Source of the DNA: Ophiura sarsii
Lineage: Eukaryota; Echinodermata; Ophiuroidea; Amphilepidida; Ophiuridae
Direction: 5' to 3'
Assembly (NCBI GenBank): GCA_035610835.1
Contig: CM069449.1
Coordinates: 43,358,768 to 43,422,767, forward strand
DNA: 64,000 nt
Position numbers and translations under genes: made by a program. Shown here one piece after another: positions 14,001-29,000 of the stretch (position 1 is its first letter; each line of letters starts with the position of its first letter). A model generated the notes under the pieces. The model worked only from the letters and a program-made list of their open reading frames with translations. It ran no database searches and was not told the DNA's origin.

Positions 14001-17000
14001 CTTCCGTTATTATTTAATAAATAAAATGATGCCGCTCGTGGCTTTTCATTCATAAAAACAAGAACCTCGCTATCAGAGACCACAATTTTGGCGATCGAAG
14101 ACTTAATGCACCTGTTTTGAACCGCTCATGAGTGGCGATTTCGCAAGATCTCAGGAAATCTGGAGTAATCTCGAGTCAAAATATGTGGTCTCTATTTATT
14201 AGCATGACGTCATTTTCTCGGGCTTCGGAAAGTAGAAAAAATCCGAAAGAAATGTATGAATGAAAAATTGTAAAATGGACCTTTCCCACGGTCACAACGC
14301 ATGCGTAATGATGATTTAGGTCAGTTAAAGATAGCGGCTATTGCATGATGGGAAGGGAAAATGGTGACTGCCGTGATTGTGTAGTTTGCTACCGATTGCC
14401 GAAATAATGATGGCAAAAAATGGCATAATCGGCAAGAAATCTGACCCATTAATACCATTTTTTAAGTCTTAAAAATATCGCGATATTATTCGGGCATAAT
14501 CGGGCAAGTATAACTTGACCTAGCCTTGCCCGATCAGGCAATTAAATTTTTTTTTATCGGAACCTGCTTATGGTTGTTTTTTCAGTGAAAGTTTAGGGGT
14601 CGTCCAAAATTATCGCCATTTTCATGTACGTACAATAATTTATTTTAACTCAAATTTCAAAATAATTATTACAAATTAAATCGGCATAAATTATACAAAT
14701 ATTTATAAATATTTCTAATGTTATATTATGTGACAGGCAACACTTCTGTTGCCATATTAAATTCACAAAAAATAAATAAAAATGTACTAAATAATAATGT
14801 GATTTTGTACACAGAAAACGGTCCCCAAAAATCATACTTTCGATCAGAATAAATTCAATATTTTAGTATAGGATATGGGGTTATGAGTTACTTTTCCTAT
14901 GGTGTGGGTCAAGAGGTATTATGTGGGTTGTTTAGGTTCACATATGGGTCATCTAAGGTCCTGTTTTGGACTTCTTTTTTTTTAAATGTAAAAAGAAATT
15001 GTAAAAAACAAACAAATTGGTATCCGGTTATCGAAATATCGGGCGGGTACCCGTTTGCCCGCCCAAAATTTCCAGCCTTAGAGGCCACTATCTACAGGCC
15101 TGTACAGTAATATTGATTTGTATTTTTAGATAAGATAAAACTTTGATTTGTATTTTTAATGATAATAAAATGTATTAATTGTTTGTGTGCTTTCATTATT
15201 TTTATTTGTAGACATTTTACTTAAAATGGATAAGTAAAAACATTTATGAAATACATAAACTGTGTGCACATGTACACAGAACCTATTGATGCTACACAAG
15301 AAAGTTGTATATTGATTATATGAGACCTCTCATCACAAAATGACAGTTAAGTTGGAACATCTTATTTTTAGGTTTTGTCCAGATTCAAAATGCTCAGAAA
15401 ACAAGCTTTAGAACGATATGCAAATATGTTATAATTGCTCAATGTTTTCTCCGTCAAAATTCAAATTGAAGTTGCAGAATTCCTTTGTTTTCTATCGATA
15501 GTTGGCAGGTTTATTGGACCATATCTACTAATGCACACCGGCGACATAACGCTCAGTATGTGGTAACAGGTCTCATATCCTACCTATCATCATTATTCAT
15601 ATTACATTTTCTAGTACAATTTTATTTCACTTGTTTGTGTGAATACAGATGGTCAGATTGGCTTACCCGATCAGAGAAGATTTGATAACATCCGACAATT
15701 TATGGACTTCTACAGAGAACAAAACAATGCCTGGTGCTTACATAATATACCACTACGCAAATATGTACAGTACAAGAATAGAGGTGAGTTATGTCTATTG
15801 GATATCTAATGGGTAACACATGGAAAGTATATGGGATGCACATCACATGGGTAGTGCATGGAAAGTACATGGAATGCACATCACATGGGTAGTGTATGGA
15901 CTTTACAAGGGTAGTTCATGGACTTCACACGGGTAGTGCATGGACTTCACATGGGTAGTGCATTGACCCCACAAGGGTAGTTCATGGACTTCACATTGGT
16001 AGTGCATGGACTTCACATGGGTAGTGCATGGACTCCACATGGGCGGTACATGGACCCCACATGGGTAGTGCATGGACCCCACATGGGTAGTGCATTGACC
16101 TCACATGGGTAGTGCATTGACTTCACATGGGTAGTGCATGGACTTCACATGGGTAGTGCATTGACTTCACATGGGTAGTGCATGGACTTCACGTGGGTAG
16201 TGCATGGACTTCACGTGGGTAGTGCATGGACTTCACATGGGTAGTGCATGGACTTCACGTGGGTAGTGCATGGACTTCACGTGGGTAGTGCATGGACTTC
16301 ACATGGGTAGTGCACAGTGTGCAATATATAATATTATTTGTGTAGCAATTCCAAATATTGCGTAGCATTTCATCACATCTGTATTCGATACAATTGGGAA
16401 ATTGATTAGCAATTCTTCAAAATTGTGTAGCATTTCGCTATGCGATACCGGATATATTGCACACTGGTAGAGCATGGACTTCACATGGGTAGTGCATGGA
16501 CCTTACAAGGGTATTGCATTTTACATGGGTAGTGCATGGGCTTCACATGGGCAGCGCATTGACCTCACATAGGTAGCACATTGACCTCACATGAGTAGCG
16601 CATTGACCTCACATGGGTAGTGCATGGACCTCACATGGGTAGCGCGTGGACTTCACATAGGTAGCGCATTGACCTCACATGGGTAGTGCATACCGATCAC
16701 ATGGGTAGTGCATGAATCCCACATGGGTAGTGCATTGACTTCACATGGGTAGTGCATGGATTCCACGTGGTAGTGCATGCCGATCACATGGGTAGTGCGT
16801 ACACATCACATGTAGGCTTATTGTAACACATTGACTACTTTGTATAATTGCTGTTTAACTAATTTTTTTATAATTGACAGAGGCGTGCCTTACCATGTTA
16901 GATCGTAGCATACGCTCAGGTCCACCTCGACTACCCAATGCAGAAGATGAACCACGCATAGAATGGGTGCCAGAGTCCGACATGAACACACGCAGTGAAT

Positions 17001-20000
17001 GGAGGCGGCTAGGACGTGGGGCGTTTACCATCGTGTATAAGGGAGAGATCAGAAAGAGAGGCAAAGATTGGTTCCCTGTGGCGCTGAAATGTCCGAGAGA
17101 AAAAGCACCACAGGCTGTGAAGGATGTAAGTGTTGGCTGGTTTCTAATTGCATATCATTATACGTGGGGCATTAACCATTGTGTATATAAGGGGAGGGGG
17201 AGAAGCCAGGCAAAGATCAGTTCCTGTGGCGCTGAAATGTCAGAGGGATTATTTTTACAACTGATTGACAGTTCTTGGTTTTTGGAAACAGTTTCAGTTC
17301 CAGTTTGTATTCTCTCAAGCGAGCAACAACTGTGTACATGTAAAATAATTACAATAACCGTATGTACACTTTTGATGAAAAGCAACACGGTACATCAAAT
17401 AAAGGAAGGATATTTTAACTTTTAAACCATAGACCATTTCAAATCGAGATCGGCAACTGCATGCATTCATGCCAATATTTGAATTGAAAAGCCCGCCTAC
17501 ACATCCCATCCCTTGCATGCAGTGCACACAGATGGCATCGCTTCAATGGATACTTCTTGATTATCCATTGCATTGTACGCAATCTTAAAAAAATGTTGAC
17601 ATTTGAAACAACATGAATCTTAAACTGATTTATAGTGTTTTGTAGGAAATGGGATATCAAAATACTATAAGCTTACAATATACTGTAAAATTATATGGAT
17701 TTTATTTTCAATAGATGATCAGATGCAACATAATGACCTCTCTAATGAGTGTTCATTTTCTTTTTTGTGGTATTTAAGCGACAGAAAACCCCCCTGTTAA
17801 GTAATGGCCCCGATCAAACCATTTTTTTTCTTCAATTTTCAATTTTTGTTGTTCCTAAATTTGTGAATTTTGTTGGGAAATGTAGATTTTTTTTGAAAAA
17901 TGGGTTCAAATGTTTTTATTTTTTTTATTTCAAAAATTGTTGAAATTCACCAAATTTTTAACAATAGATGGGTTTTTTTTTAAAATTCAGTGAATTTCAG
18001 ATGTTTTTACTTGGTATTGTACGTATGAATATCATGTCTGGTTTGCCTGTAGAACAATGTTTTTGTGTCGCCTTATTATCATTAACCCTTATTATCTCTC
18101 CTGTATAGAAATTCAGTCAATCCGTTGACGCAATCGCATCTTGGAAGCATGCACACATCATCCGATTCCAGGGAATCGGCGGAGGAAGGTCCCCAGTCCT
18201 CATCATGGAATACACTCCGTACAAGACACTTGACAAGTACCTCAAACTTAACAAGACTACTCTGAAAATAAGTCACCAACTCACCGCCGCTGTGCAGATC
18301 ATCAATGCTCTAGACTACTTGGTGAGTAGAAGTAGTGAGAAACCAAGGGGGTGGAGGTGGACCCAAATGGACCCCTTTTTCACATTTGAGAATTTTTGTT
18401 GTTGTAATTTTCAATTTCAGAACTTTTGAAATGTTTTGAAATTATTTTGTTGTTGCTGAAATTGTTTAAAAGTTTTCTGTTTATTTTCACAATTTACTAA
18501 CATTTTCAAAAAGCAAAACAAAATACAAACGCAAAGAAAACACCAGACTGATCCCTGGGAGGTCATCAGCTGTAGCATAAAACAGGTTTTTGTCCATGTT
18601 GCCCAAGTTCCACAGCTAAAAAAGAACAAACCAACAAAAAAATGTCAGCCCATTTTCAGACCTGAAACTTTTAAGCTGATTTCAAAGTAATCTGGTGCGT
18701 TGCGCTAAAGACATTTGAAGACATACATGCCCCCGTATGGGTAGTCAGTGAAGTCTATCCATGATATAAGTTTAACAGCTTTGTTTTGGAGAGTTTGGGA
18801 GTATATAGCTAGTTCTATGCCAAAAGTGTTTCATTTTTGTAATATATTCTGTACTATGCTGTATTTGTTTGTTTTACCACAGGAATCGCGTAATATCGTA
18901 CACGGCAACATCTCTGCTCACAATGTCCTCGTGACACGCCCTGCTAATCAACAATTAGTTGTGAAACTTGGAGATCCTATGCTAAGTGTGTACTACCACT
19001 CCTTACCAATTGATAAAGACATCAAAATGAAAAGGTAAGAAATAATTGAAATCAACAATTAGTTGTGAAACTCTGAGATCCTATGCTTATAGGTCAATAA
19101 TTGCATGTGTTGTATCGGGAGAAATTAGACGCAATTACAGAGAGACATTAGTCCCAAAATCCCGGTTAACAGTTCCGTAGAAACAGGTCCTTTCTGCCTT
19201 TGGACGGATAATCCTTCTCCGGCAAAACTGTCCTCAAAAAAGTAGGATAGCGGAGAGAGATTAGCCGGCTAAATACTGGGGAGAGAGAGCTCTGTAGAAA
19301 TGGCCCACTGCGGGATTATATTGCTAAACAAAAATTGCTACGACTATGTGACGCATCAATGATCAGCGATATCAATAAACTGTTGCTGATGTACAATGGG
19401 ATCGATTAGGATAACACATAAACCAAATAACCTAAAATTGGTTTGAAATTTGTTTGAAATATCAAGTGTGACATAAAAAAGGCAAAATAAAAGGCATTTG
19501 CCTGTTTCGTGTGCATCTTGTTCATGATATTTTCCTCCTACCCCTTTGTTTTGTTTTTGTCTCCCCAATATTGTTTTTATTTATGCTTGGGCAAAATAAT
19601 TTTCTTTACCCCTATGCGGAACTTCTCTGTCCCACCTGAACTGACTGACCTAAATTTCCGCATGAAGAGTTTAATATGTCCCACCAGAACTGACTGACCT
19701 AAATTCTGCATGAAGAGTTTCATATGTTCAACGGACCAGACCGAACTGGTAATGACAAGGATGGATCTCGACATGGTCTGATTCAATACAGTGAAAAGTT
19801 ACTCTCAAATACATTCTATCTATTCAATAGGGCATTCACCATAGGGCAAAAAAGTCAGGGTCGGACGGTCTGATTTTTTGTTGTTGTTGTTGTTGTTATT
19901 GAAAATGTTTGAAAATTTACTGCACAAAAACACGTTTTAAAGATTTTTTTTTGATTTTTTTTGTTTTTTTTGTTTTTTTTTGTGTTTTGATTTTTAAACA

Positions 20001-23000
20001 AGCAGGTACTACTCAAAAACACGTTTTCATCTTTCTTTATTGTTATGTGCTTCTTTCAATTTTTTTTTCTTCAATTTTTTTCAATTTTTTGTTGTTGAAA
20101 AAAATAAATTAAAAAAAATAACGACCCTAGATTTCCAAAAATTCGGGTCGGTCGGAAAGGGCAAGTCAACTCTTTTTCTTTTTTTTTGGCCTAGGGTGAA
20201 TATGGCATATTATAAAGTATAACCTTGATTTCTGCATGCACGACTTCATAACGATTGAAAGTACACACTTAAATAACTTTATTTATAGATATGCAATGTT
20301 ATATATAAACCTTTGTTTGTGGACTTTCATCAGTGTTGCTAAATTAGTGGTCCAAGTTTTCCCAATCTGTAGTGAAAAAATTACACAGTGACGCAAGAAC
20401 TCTTTATTTAAGGTCTTTCACCAGTGTTGCCATTAAATTGGCCTAATTGATTACGCTTTATTTTGAAAATATAAACAACTCTGCAAAATACTCATAGATG
20501 TTGGACACCATTCATACACTCTTAGTAGTGTCGAACCAATCAGAAAGCAAGAAACTAAAAAAATGTGGAGTGCATTGAAAGTGTCTAATGAACTCCCCGT
20601 GTGCGCCGTTCAATGCGCGCACCACACGCTTTGTTTAATTCATTGTTCAGGCATCGCAGGTGCGCCGATTTTCACTGCGGGTGTTAGCAAACTTGTTAAC
20701 ATGATTTTGAATCGTTATTACAAAGATCAAAATTATGCTCAAATTGTGAATTTGAATTGTAGAGTGTCGTGTATGAATTAGGTCAATACATACGTATGTT
20801 TTGAAAACTGACCAAACATTTCTTACTGAACAAATTAAAAACCGACCCTAATTTTGAAATTTCCTGATTTTTTTTTTCTCCTTAGGAATTTTGCTTTCTG
20901 CAAATATGTGAAAACTGTTTCATTACTCTTTAAAACTGTTAAATTATTTAATAGTAAAATATTACCATTGATATCTTAGTTAGCAACTATTGTACATCTT
21001 TTTAATGTGATTTATAAAAATTTAAAAAAAAATTGACCTGCAGACCCTACTCTTTAGAGGGGATCTATGGATGAACAAACAATTTGTTTTTGCCTTAGGC
21101 CAAGTAACAAAAATAATGTGTTTCTCGTCTTAACTTTTTTTTAAATCAGTGAGGGGCGGCGGCCCTTACTATTTGTTATTTTTGGATTTTTTGTTATTTT
21201 TCAGAAGCCAAATTACAAGCTCTTTGCAAGAATTTTTCGATATTCGTATCACTATCTATGCCAACAAGTTTTTCTCGCATCTTTTTCATTGAAATATAGT
21301 TGAAAATGATGAACACACAACAAAGGCATGTATGATTTAGGATTTTTTCGAACTTTTTGGGGGCATTTTTGAAAATAACAAATAACAAAAATATTGGAGC
21401 GACGTCAAAAGATCGGTGCGGGCGGGGACTTGGCCTTAGTCATTTATACCAATACAAGTTATCAGAAATAGTATTTTGGGCTACTTCAGTAGATTTAAGC
21501 AAATCTGTCTGCCATCTGTGCAGTGCAGAGTAGGTCAACAACAATTATAGTTTAATCAGTTCCAAATTGGCGAGAAATATTGGGTTTTAATCTCTCTGCG
21601 TGCTAAAGTTATCCAAGCGAAAACACACGCAATTAGGGCCACACTCTCATGGTTTTGGCCGTAAGCACGCGTTACGCATATTATTCACAGTGCGCTTATT
21701 GCCATCACGCGCGCCTGCATCCTTTTTTTTTTTTTGTATATAAAAAGCAAATGTGAACAATAGCCCAACAGACACTCACAAAGTTATTGATCTGAGTGAT
21801 TGCAAATCAAACGGGTAACTCTCGACAAAGAGCTCTGAAAGGCCAATCAATTGGTTCACTGCAACTCAGAAAATATGCATAATACAAGAAACACAAATGG
21901 ACAGGGGTTAAAAAAATCCAATGAAAGTGACATAAAAATAAGATATAAGCCCAAACATAAAGAACAACATCAAAATATAAATAAAAGAAAAAATAATAAT
22001 ATCTGGAGATGTGATGGGCATCAAGAGAACCTGCACAACAAACTTAGGAACTAAATCTACCAGGATCTTGTCACCTGTTGGGGCGTGGCCGTATCACCAG
22101 CCCAGCTGGCTACATGCTTTACAGGACCATCCACCATCTGCCCAACCAAGCATTAACCTACACTTAACCCATGACCACAATGCTAACAGTCCTTCTGCGT
22201 ACCTTCTTTGATGATTTAAGAGCAATAATGTGAGAGATGGTCATAAAAAGTCAAATTCATAAAAAAAATCTTATTTGTGATCTTTGAAACATCTAATATC
22301 CAACCCTAGTCTCAAATTCATGAAAATATAGAGTTAAACTACATTTTGATGTCTTTAATTTTCATTTAAAAAATCAAAACTTATGTCCGTAACTTGACAA
22401 TTTGTATTTGATGTTTTGAGGAAAAGTTATTTTCAATAATCCGTAACTTTGGTTAGGATTTAGAAATGTGATATAACATTGAATTTGGTACATAAATGTC
22501 CTTCGACTTACACATATTATCATGATATAGATATTAACTCGATATTTAATATGTCCCTCATTTACTTGTGTTGGGTCATTCTGTTCTCTATATGAATTGT
22601 CTTTAGCTAGCGGGTAACGCTCGCTTCGCTCGCGACCCGCTAGATGGTCAAGCAAACCAGCGATTCTCGGCTTGTTTGAGAGAATCAAAAACAAAAAAAC
22701 AAAAACTAAGTAAGACTTAGGCTAGTATTGTTTTTTCGACCCAGGCCCAACTATTATTTATTTATTTCCTATTACAAACGTGCATGCGCACACCTAAATA
22801 AAAATAAATTGGAGGCAGACAATTTGTAGCAGACATGCATATCTATTTCGTTTCTATCCATGAATACATACAACAAATAAAATGAATCAAATCAAATATC
22901 AAAAATCATGTTTTCTGTCAAAACTCTGAAAGTGGATGCAAGAGGTTTTAGGAAATAAACTCTTCATTTATTAGACATAGGATTTGGGATTTACATCTAG

Positions 23001-26000
23001 TGAGAAAAGACGCAACATTATTTCTGTCTGATGTCAATATTTATTAAAATACATAGAAATATGAAATGTTTTAATTCATCATTTAATTTGATTGATTTAT
23101 AAAGTTATAATTTTAAAACAAAAAACTAAGACCTACATGTAGGATACGTGTCATAGGCCTATAGGTTTCAATCCATGTTTCTATAACAATCCAGGCCCTA
23201 TGGTCCGTTTTGTGGATGGGTCCGATGGGATTTAAAGGTATATTATGTGATCTTTTCCAGGGGATGCCCTCAATCCTCGAAAAAAATCTGCTTTCATAGT
23301 AATAATCAATGATAGAGGGCGCTATTTGGAAAATATCACATAATATGCCTTTAAAGCACTGCACCATGCATTTCTCCTCACTCCCCTTAACCCACGTTTA
23401 ATATTCAGGATGATAGGCCAGTGTTGTATCTGAAGAGATAAAAGCTCCCCCTTTATAATGTACATGCACATGTATTATACCCGAAAAATGCATTTCTCCT
23501 CACTCCCCTTAATCCACGTTTAGTATCCAGGATGAATGCCTAGAGCCAGTGTTGTAACTATAGTGGGTGGGGAAGGGGAGGGGGGATTAATTCATCATTT
23601 AATTTGATTCATTTAAATCGAAAGCTCCCCCTTTAATGTACATGCACATGTATACCCGAATTGAATAGCGTATACAGCCGTATAGCAGCATGTCAATCAA
23701 TGTAACATCGGGCCTACTATACATACATGTACGTTTGTGGCAATATTGAAACGATAAAATATAACAATTGGAGCGCCAACATTGACTATATTATGGCTCG
23801 GTTATGTGCTATGTATGTTAATAATAGTGAACAATCAAGCCTTGAAGAAGATATTAATAAGACTCGCTCTCCCTTGACTTTACCTTTGGTTCAAAATGTA
23901 CGGCCGGAAAAAGCTGATTCCCCTATGCGATTTGCCATTTATTCGAGCCAATTGGCTCTGAAAATTAAATCCCAGCATGCGTCACCGTTAGGCAATCTCT
24001 GACACCTAAATACTGGAGTTCACAATGCACATGTGTAAACACTTGATAGTGTTACTCTCGTAGCTGTGTAAGAGATTAGTGCGAACGAAAAAACCAGATC
24101 GTATTATGTGTCAATTTTCCGGACGTATTAATGCTATTTTCTATGCGATCTTGAAAGATAAAAAAAGTCACATATACAGATATGTAGGTATATTTCTGAG
24201 GAAAATATTTTGGCTGATGGTCATATGTCGAGGCATACTCGTAAAGCTACAATTTTAGTCCGGACGGTGGTTATCGTAGTGCAAGAAAGTCGCCATTTTG
24301 AATTGTCGTCTGCAACTAATTTACACGCTTGCGCTGTAGTTCACATTGCCGGCTTATTTGCTCCATTGACGTAAAGCACTCTGGGATAGTGAAAACGGAC
24401 AAAATTTGGATGCAAAATTAATTATCTCCCAAATTCACCGTGCGGGCGCCAGATGAGCATGCCAATTTGTCAGATGAGCATGCCATGGCGGCCCCCATGG
24501 GTGTACAGTACGCAGTATTGATGGCTGCGAGTGCCACTTGACACCACACAGAAATTGAATGGGTTTATTTTTCAAACGGGTTCCGCCAAACCAATCTGTC
24601 GGGGGCCTGGCAGTGTTGCTATAAATGTTAATTTGTGAAGGAGCCAACAACCTTTATAATTGACATGGTCCACCCGTCTCACATCACGCAAAATGACGCC
24701 CAGTCATGCCCCTTTGCATACGCTTGGAAACATCGTAAAGTGACAGTTACCCCTGGTCGCCAAAAAAAAAAAAAATCAACCACAAAAAAAAAAAAAAAAT
24801 CAACCACAACAAAACCACAACAACAAAACAATAAAACCCAAAAGTGTGTTAGGATTTCAAACCTCCAGCTGCACATTCAGTCAAAAATAATTTGAGTCCC
24901 CCCCCCACCCCCGGGGCTTTTGATGGATTTCTAATCCCTCTGTTCATTAACCTTGTCAGCTGGTCTATTGTTTACTTAAGCTCTTTTATATAACAAAGAG
25001 AGAGAGAGAGTGCAAGATAAAAGCGCAACTCCCGTATAGCTCCACAGCTGATGTTTAGCAGTCAATTTTTATATGGCTACGTATACATTGTTACCTAAGC
25101 TGAATAAAATGAATATGGTAAGAAAATAATTTTTGATTGAACTGTTGAAAAAAACCCACTCCACTCAGGTCTGTGCCACTAAACACTGACTTTCCATTCC
25201 CGATATTGAAGCCGCTCGTGTGATATCGCCCTTGTTTTGTCATGTACGTCGCGCATCTCAATGTCCCTTATAAGGACTTTCGTGCTGTCAATCATGGCAT
25301 TGTCAAGATAGCGCCCCCATTTTGTGAGGTACTCACGCCCATATGCCCATGATAGGAGGCTTCATTTTTGCGATTCAAATTTTCTCTCCCATTACTATTA
25401 AACTCCCTGCTCCACTTAGGCGAAGAAAAAACCACACCCTGTACCTACTGGCAAACCTGTTCCTACTGGCAAACAGGCCTCTAAAGTAGGGTTGGTCAGT
25501 CGGACATTTCGTTGTTGTTGTTGTCACAAATGTTGGCAAATCTTTGGTGAATGTTCAACCATTGTTTAACTTTTCCAAAAAATGCAAATATTTGCAATGT
25601 TTAAAAATATAAAATTAAAAAAAGTTCGACAATTAATGAATGTTCAGATTATTTTTCTTAAAAATTAAAAATAAAAGAAAGTTGACATTTATAAAAAAAA
25701 AATGGATCGGTCGGGTCTGTAGAACATGTTTGTTTGGGTTCCTTGTTGATTGGGGGGGTGGGGGGGGGGGGGCGTTGCCTCAGCTACATCAATAGTCGGT
25801 TTGATAAAGATTGCTCTCTGACTATGAAATAGAACTTGCTATTTTTGAAATCTCTAGCCACTATCAATTTACAGTCGTTTCTTTTAATTAAAAAATGTAA
25901 AACTCATTCTGAATTTCTGCCACACCCTGTATTTACCTGTTATTGCTAGCGATCAATGATTTCCATGGCTGGATGTCAGATTTGTAAATAGCCGGTTGGG

Positions 26001-29000
26001 CAACTTACAGAATTTACCTGTGTGACACGACAGTTATCTTTTTCCCTTCTGTCTTTAAATATATTGAAAATTTTAATAACACTTTTTGTTGTTGAATTCT
26101 TTGATTTTGAATTTGAACTTTTTTGTAAACCCCACCCCAAACAAACAATTACGCAACCTGTGAGGCCTGTGTTACTATATTATCTTTACCTGTGTGACAC
26201 GACAGTTATCTTTTTCCCTTCTGTCTTTAAATATATTGAAAATTTTAATAACACTTTTTTTTAAAAATTCTTTGATTTTGAATTTGAACTTTTTTGTAAA
26301 CCCCACCCCAAACAAACAATTACGCAACCTGTGAGGCCTGTGTTACTATATTATCTTTACCTGTGTGACACGACAGTTATCTTTTTCCCTTCTGTCTTTA
26401 AATATATTGAAAATTTTAATAACACTTTTTTTTTTAATTCTTTGATTTTGAATTTGAACTTTTTTGTAAACCCCACCCCAAACAAACAATTACGCAACCT
26501 GTGAGACCTGTGTTACTATATTATCTTTACCTGTGTGACACGACAGTTATCTTTTTCCCTTCTGTCTTTAAATATATTGAAAATTTTAATAACACTTTTT
26601 TTATTTAAATTCTTTGATTTTGAATTTGAACTTTTTTGTAAACCCCACCCCAAACAAACAATTACGCAACCTGTGAGGCCTGTGTTACTATATTATCTTT
26701 GTTCTTTTTTTGGCATTGAATGCTTATAAACACTTCAAAAGAAGTAAGTTCCCCTTTAGGGTTTCCCTTATATTTTCAAAAATATACATTGGATTGAAAT
26801 GGGTTTTCTGTCAAATTGTTATGAGGTTCATACCAATACTTTACCAAAATTTCAAATCAACAGGTTCTGTCATGCTTGAGTGAGCGTGTATTGAATGACA
26901 GAATGTCCCATTTCAAAAGTTGTTAAAATAATGTTTTGTAGTGTGTGTATCCACCACGTTGGTGTATCAATTGACGACATCGATTTCTCATGGTGTTGAT
27001 GAGGCGCGCTACTCGATATGGAAGTCCAACTCTTGTTGTACCAGAATTTTAACCCAACTGGTGCTTCCATGCTCAAATTAGCATGCATTGAAAGAGGGAA
27101 TGTTGCTTTTGAAAATGAGCAATATCCTGTGATGAAGGTTGATCAGCCAGTCAATGTGGCTTTCACTGCCTGATGCAAATGTGTTTATGATCTTTGGTCC
27201 CCATATTGTGTATGTAACCATGCCCCATTTATTCAGCCATGAAAGATCCTCCCGCTACTAAACATTATTTTAGCAAATTTTGAAATTAAACGTTATTTTA
27301 GCAACTTTTGAAATGGGACATTCCGTCATTCAATACGTGCTCACTCGAGCATGACAGAACCTGTTGATTTAAAATTTTGGTCAAGTACTGGTATGAAGCC
27401 CATAATCATTTGACTGAAAACCCATTTCATTCCAATGTATTGTTTTGGAAATATACGGGAACCCCTAAAGGGGAACTTACTTCTTTTGAAGTGTTTATAT
27501 GCGTCCGATAAAAATGAGCAATTATTTATGTATACTAGCAGAGATTTTTAAGAAAACTGTTGAAAGTTTGCCAACATTTGCCAATATTTTTACCAAAAAT
27601 AAAAAAACCCAAAACAACGCAATGGTGATCTGTTAAAATTTTATAAGTTTCTTTTTTGGCTCAGTGTACTTTAGTTTCTTGCTTTCTGATTGGTTAGACA
27701 CTACTAAGAGTGTATGAATATGTACCAATGCCCTATGTATGTAGTCACTAGTTTTGTCATTCATATACTCAATTTCACTCTTTTCTCCCTTGAACAGAGT
27801 ACGCTGGACAGCTCCAGAGCTACTATGTACCAATGCTGAAGCGACACTAGCGAGTGATAAATGGAGTTATGGTATAACTCTGTGGGAGATTATGGCATTC
27901 GGAGAACTACCCTGTGCTGGTTTCAGTGACAAGGCGGTAAGGATTCATTATTTATTGTTTTTTTCTGAATAAGGTCTATCGCAAATAGGTAAAAATCAAT
28001 TGATTATCCATTTCGTATGCATGGTGGGAGAGAAAAGGGGGATATGTGTCCCTTTTCAATCCCACAATGCAACAGAAAAGGATAATCAATTGATTTTTAC
28101 CTATTTGCGATAAGGTCTATTGTGGAATCGCCTTACTCCTGGAAGAACAAAAATTGGTTCTGGGAATAAAATAAAGTTCTCCTCCAGATGGAAATACTGT
28201 AAAAGTGGAAATTTTCGCGCTACATTAAGTTTCGCGCTTTTCGCGCTAAATTTAACTAGCGCGAAAATAAAAACGCGCGAAAACATACATTTTGTGTGTA
28301 GGTCTATGTAAGGAAGCTCAAAATTGCGAAAATAAAAACAAGCGAAATTGTTAAAAATGGGCAAAACGCGAAAATTTCCACTTTTACAGTATAATATTAT
28401 TCCTGTTAACACTCTCAACACGGCTATTAGTTTTACCATAAAAAATAGATTTTTCTGAAACCTTTCCCAACTGTCAATACTAGGCATGTTTGTACTTATT
28501 TTAATGCATTCCTCATGCTGATTCCAAATATGGTAATGATATTCAATAGTTCTGACATTTGTGGAACATTTAATGAAATTTTGGAATGTCATCTGCAGAC
28601 GCCTGCCGTGTGGAAAGTGTTAACATAATATAGGGTACGATTGTGAGTGGTGTTTGTTTGTTGGTGTGCGGGTACATGCGGGTTGCAGATGGGGCCTGTT
28701 TAGGTTTTTAGGGGGGGGGGGCATTGGGTTTGTTTGTTTGTTTGTTTAAGTGTGTCGGATTTCTGGGGGGGGAGTATGGATTATGTGGTGTGTTTGTGTG
28801 GCGTTTCACGAGGATGCTGCAATCTGTTTTAACGTCTATTGGCTTCTTGGTGTATTTTTACATTTATGTATATATTGTACAGCGCATGGGTCATTTTAGA
28901 TGTGTAGTAGTAATAATAATAATAACATGACATAACAATTAAAGGTAGATGTTCTAATTGTTGGCCCGATTTTCAACTTGATGTTTTCTATTTACATGAA

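Larger units (their letters stand above)
19035..27797. other. 8.8 kb JAK intron, repeats and no supported gene
   Basis: Apart from the listed repeats (19048, 19840, 23232, 23369, 26014, 26726) I see only AT-rich intronic sequence, part of a repeat at 20640-20800 that is inverted at 6380-6530, a GGTCGG-type fragment near 20800-21110 and 25480-25735, and a 30-base palindrome at 22610-22640 (CTAGCGGGT/ACCCGCTAG). The short frames in it look random. Confidence 0.7.

Noticed and set aside
15812..16812. CRISPR-like array of short repeats
   Set aside because: Units are contiguous 22-bp tandem repeats without unique spacers, in eukaryotic DNA.
28101..28592. 163-residue open frame on the - strand
   Set aside because: It spans two foldback elements (28195-28392, 28406-28623) and unrelated flanks; the residues show no domain.
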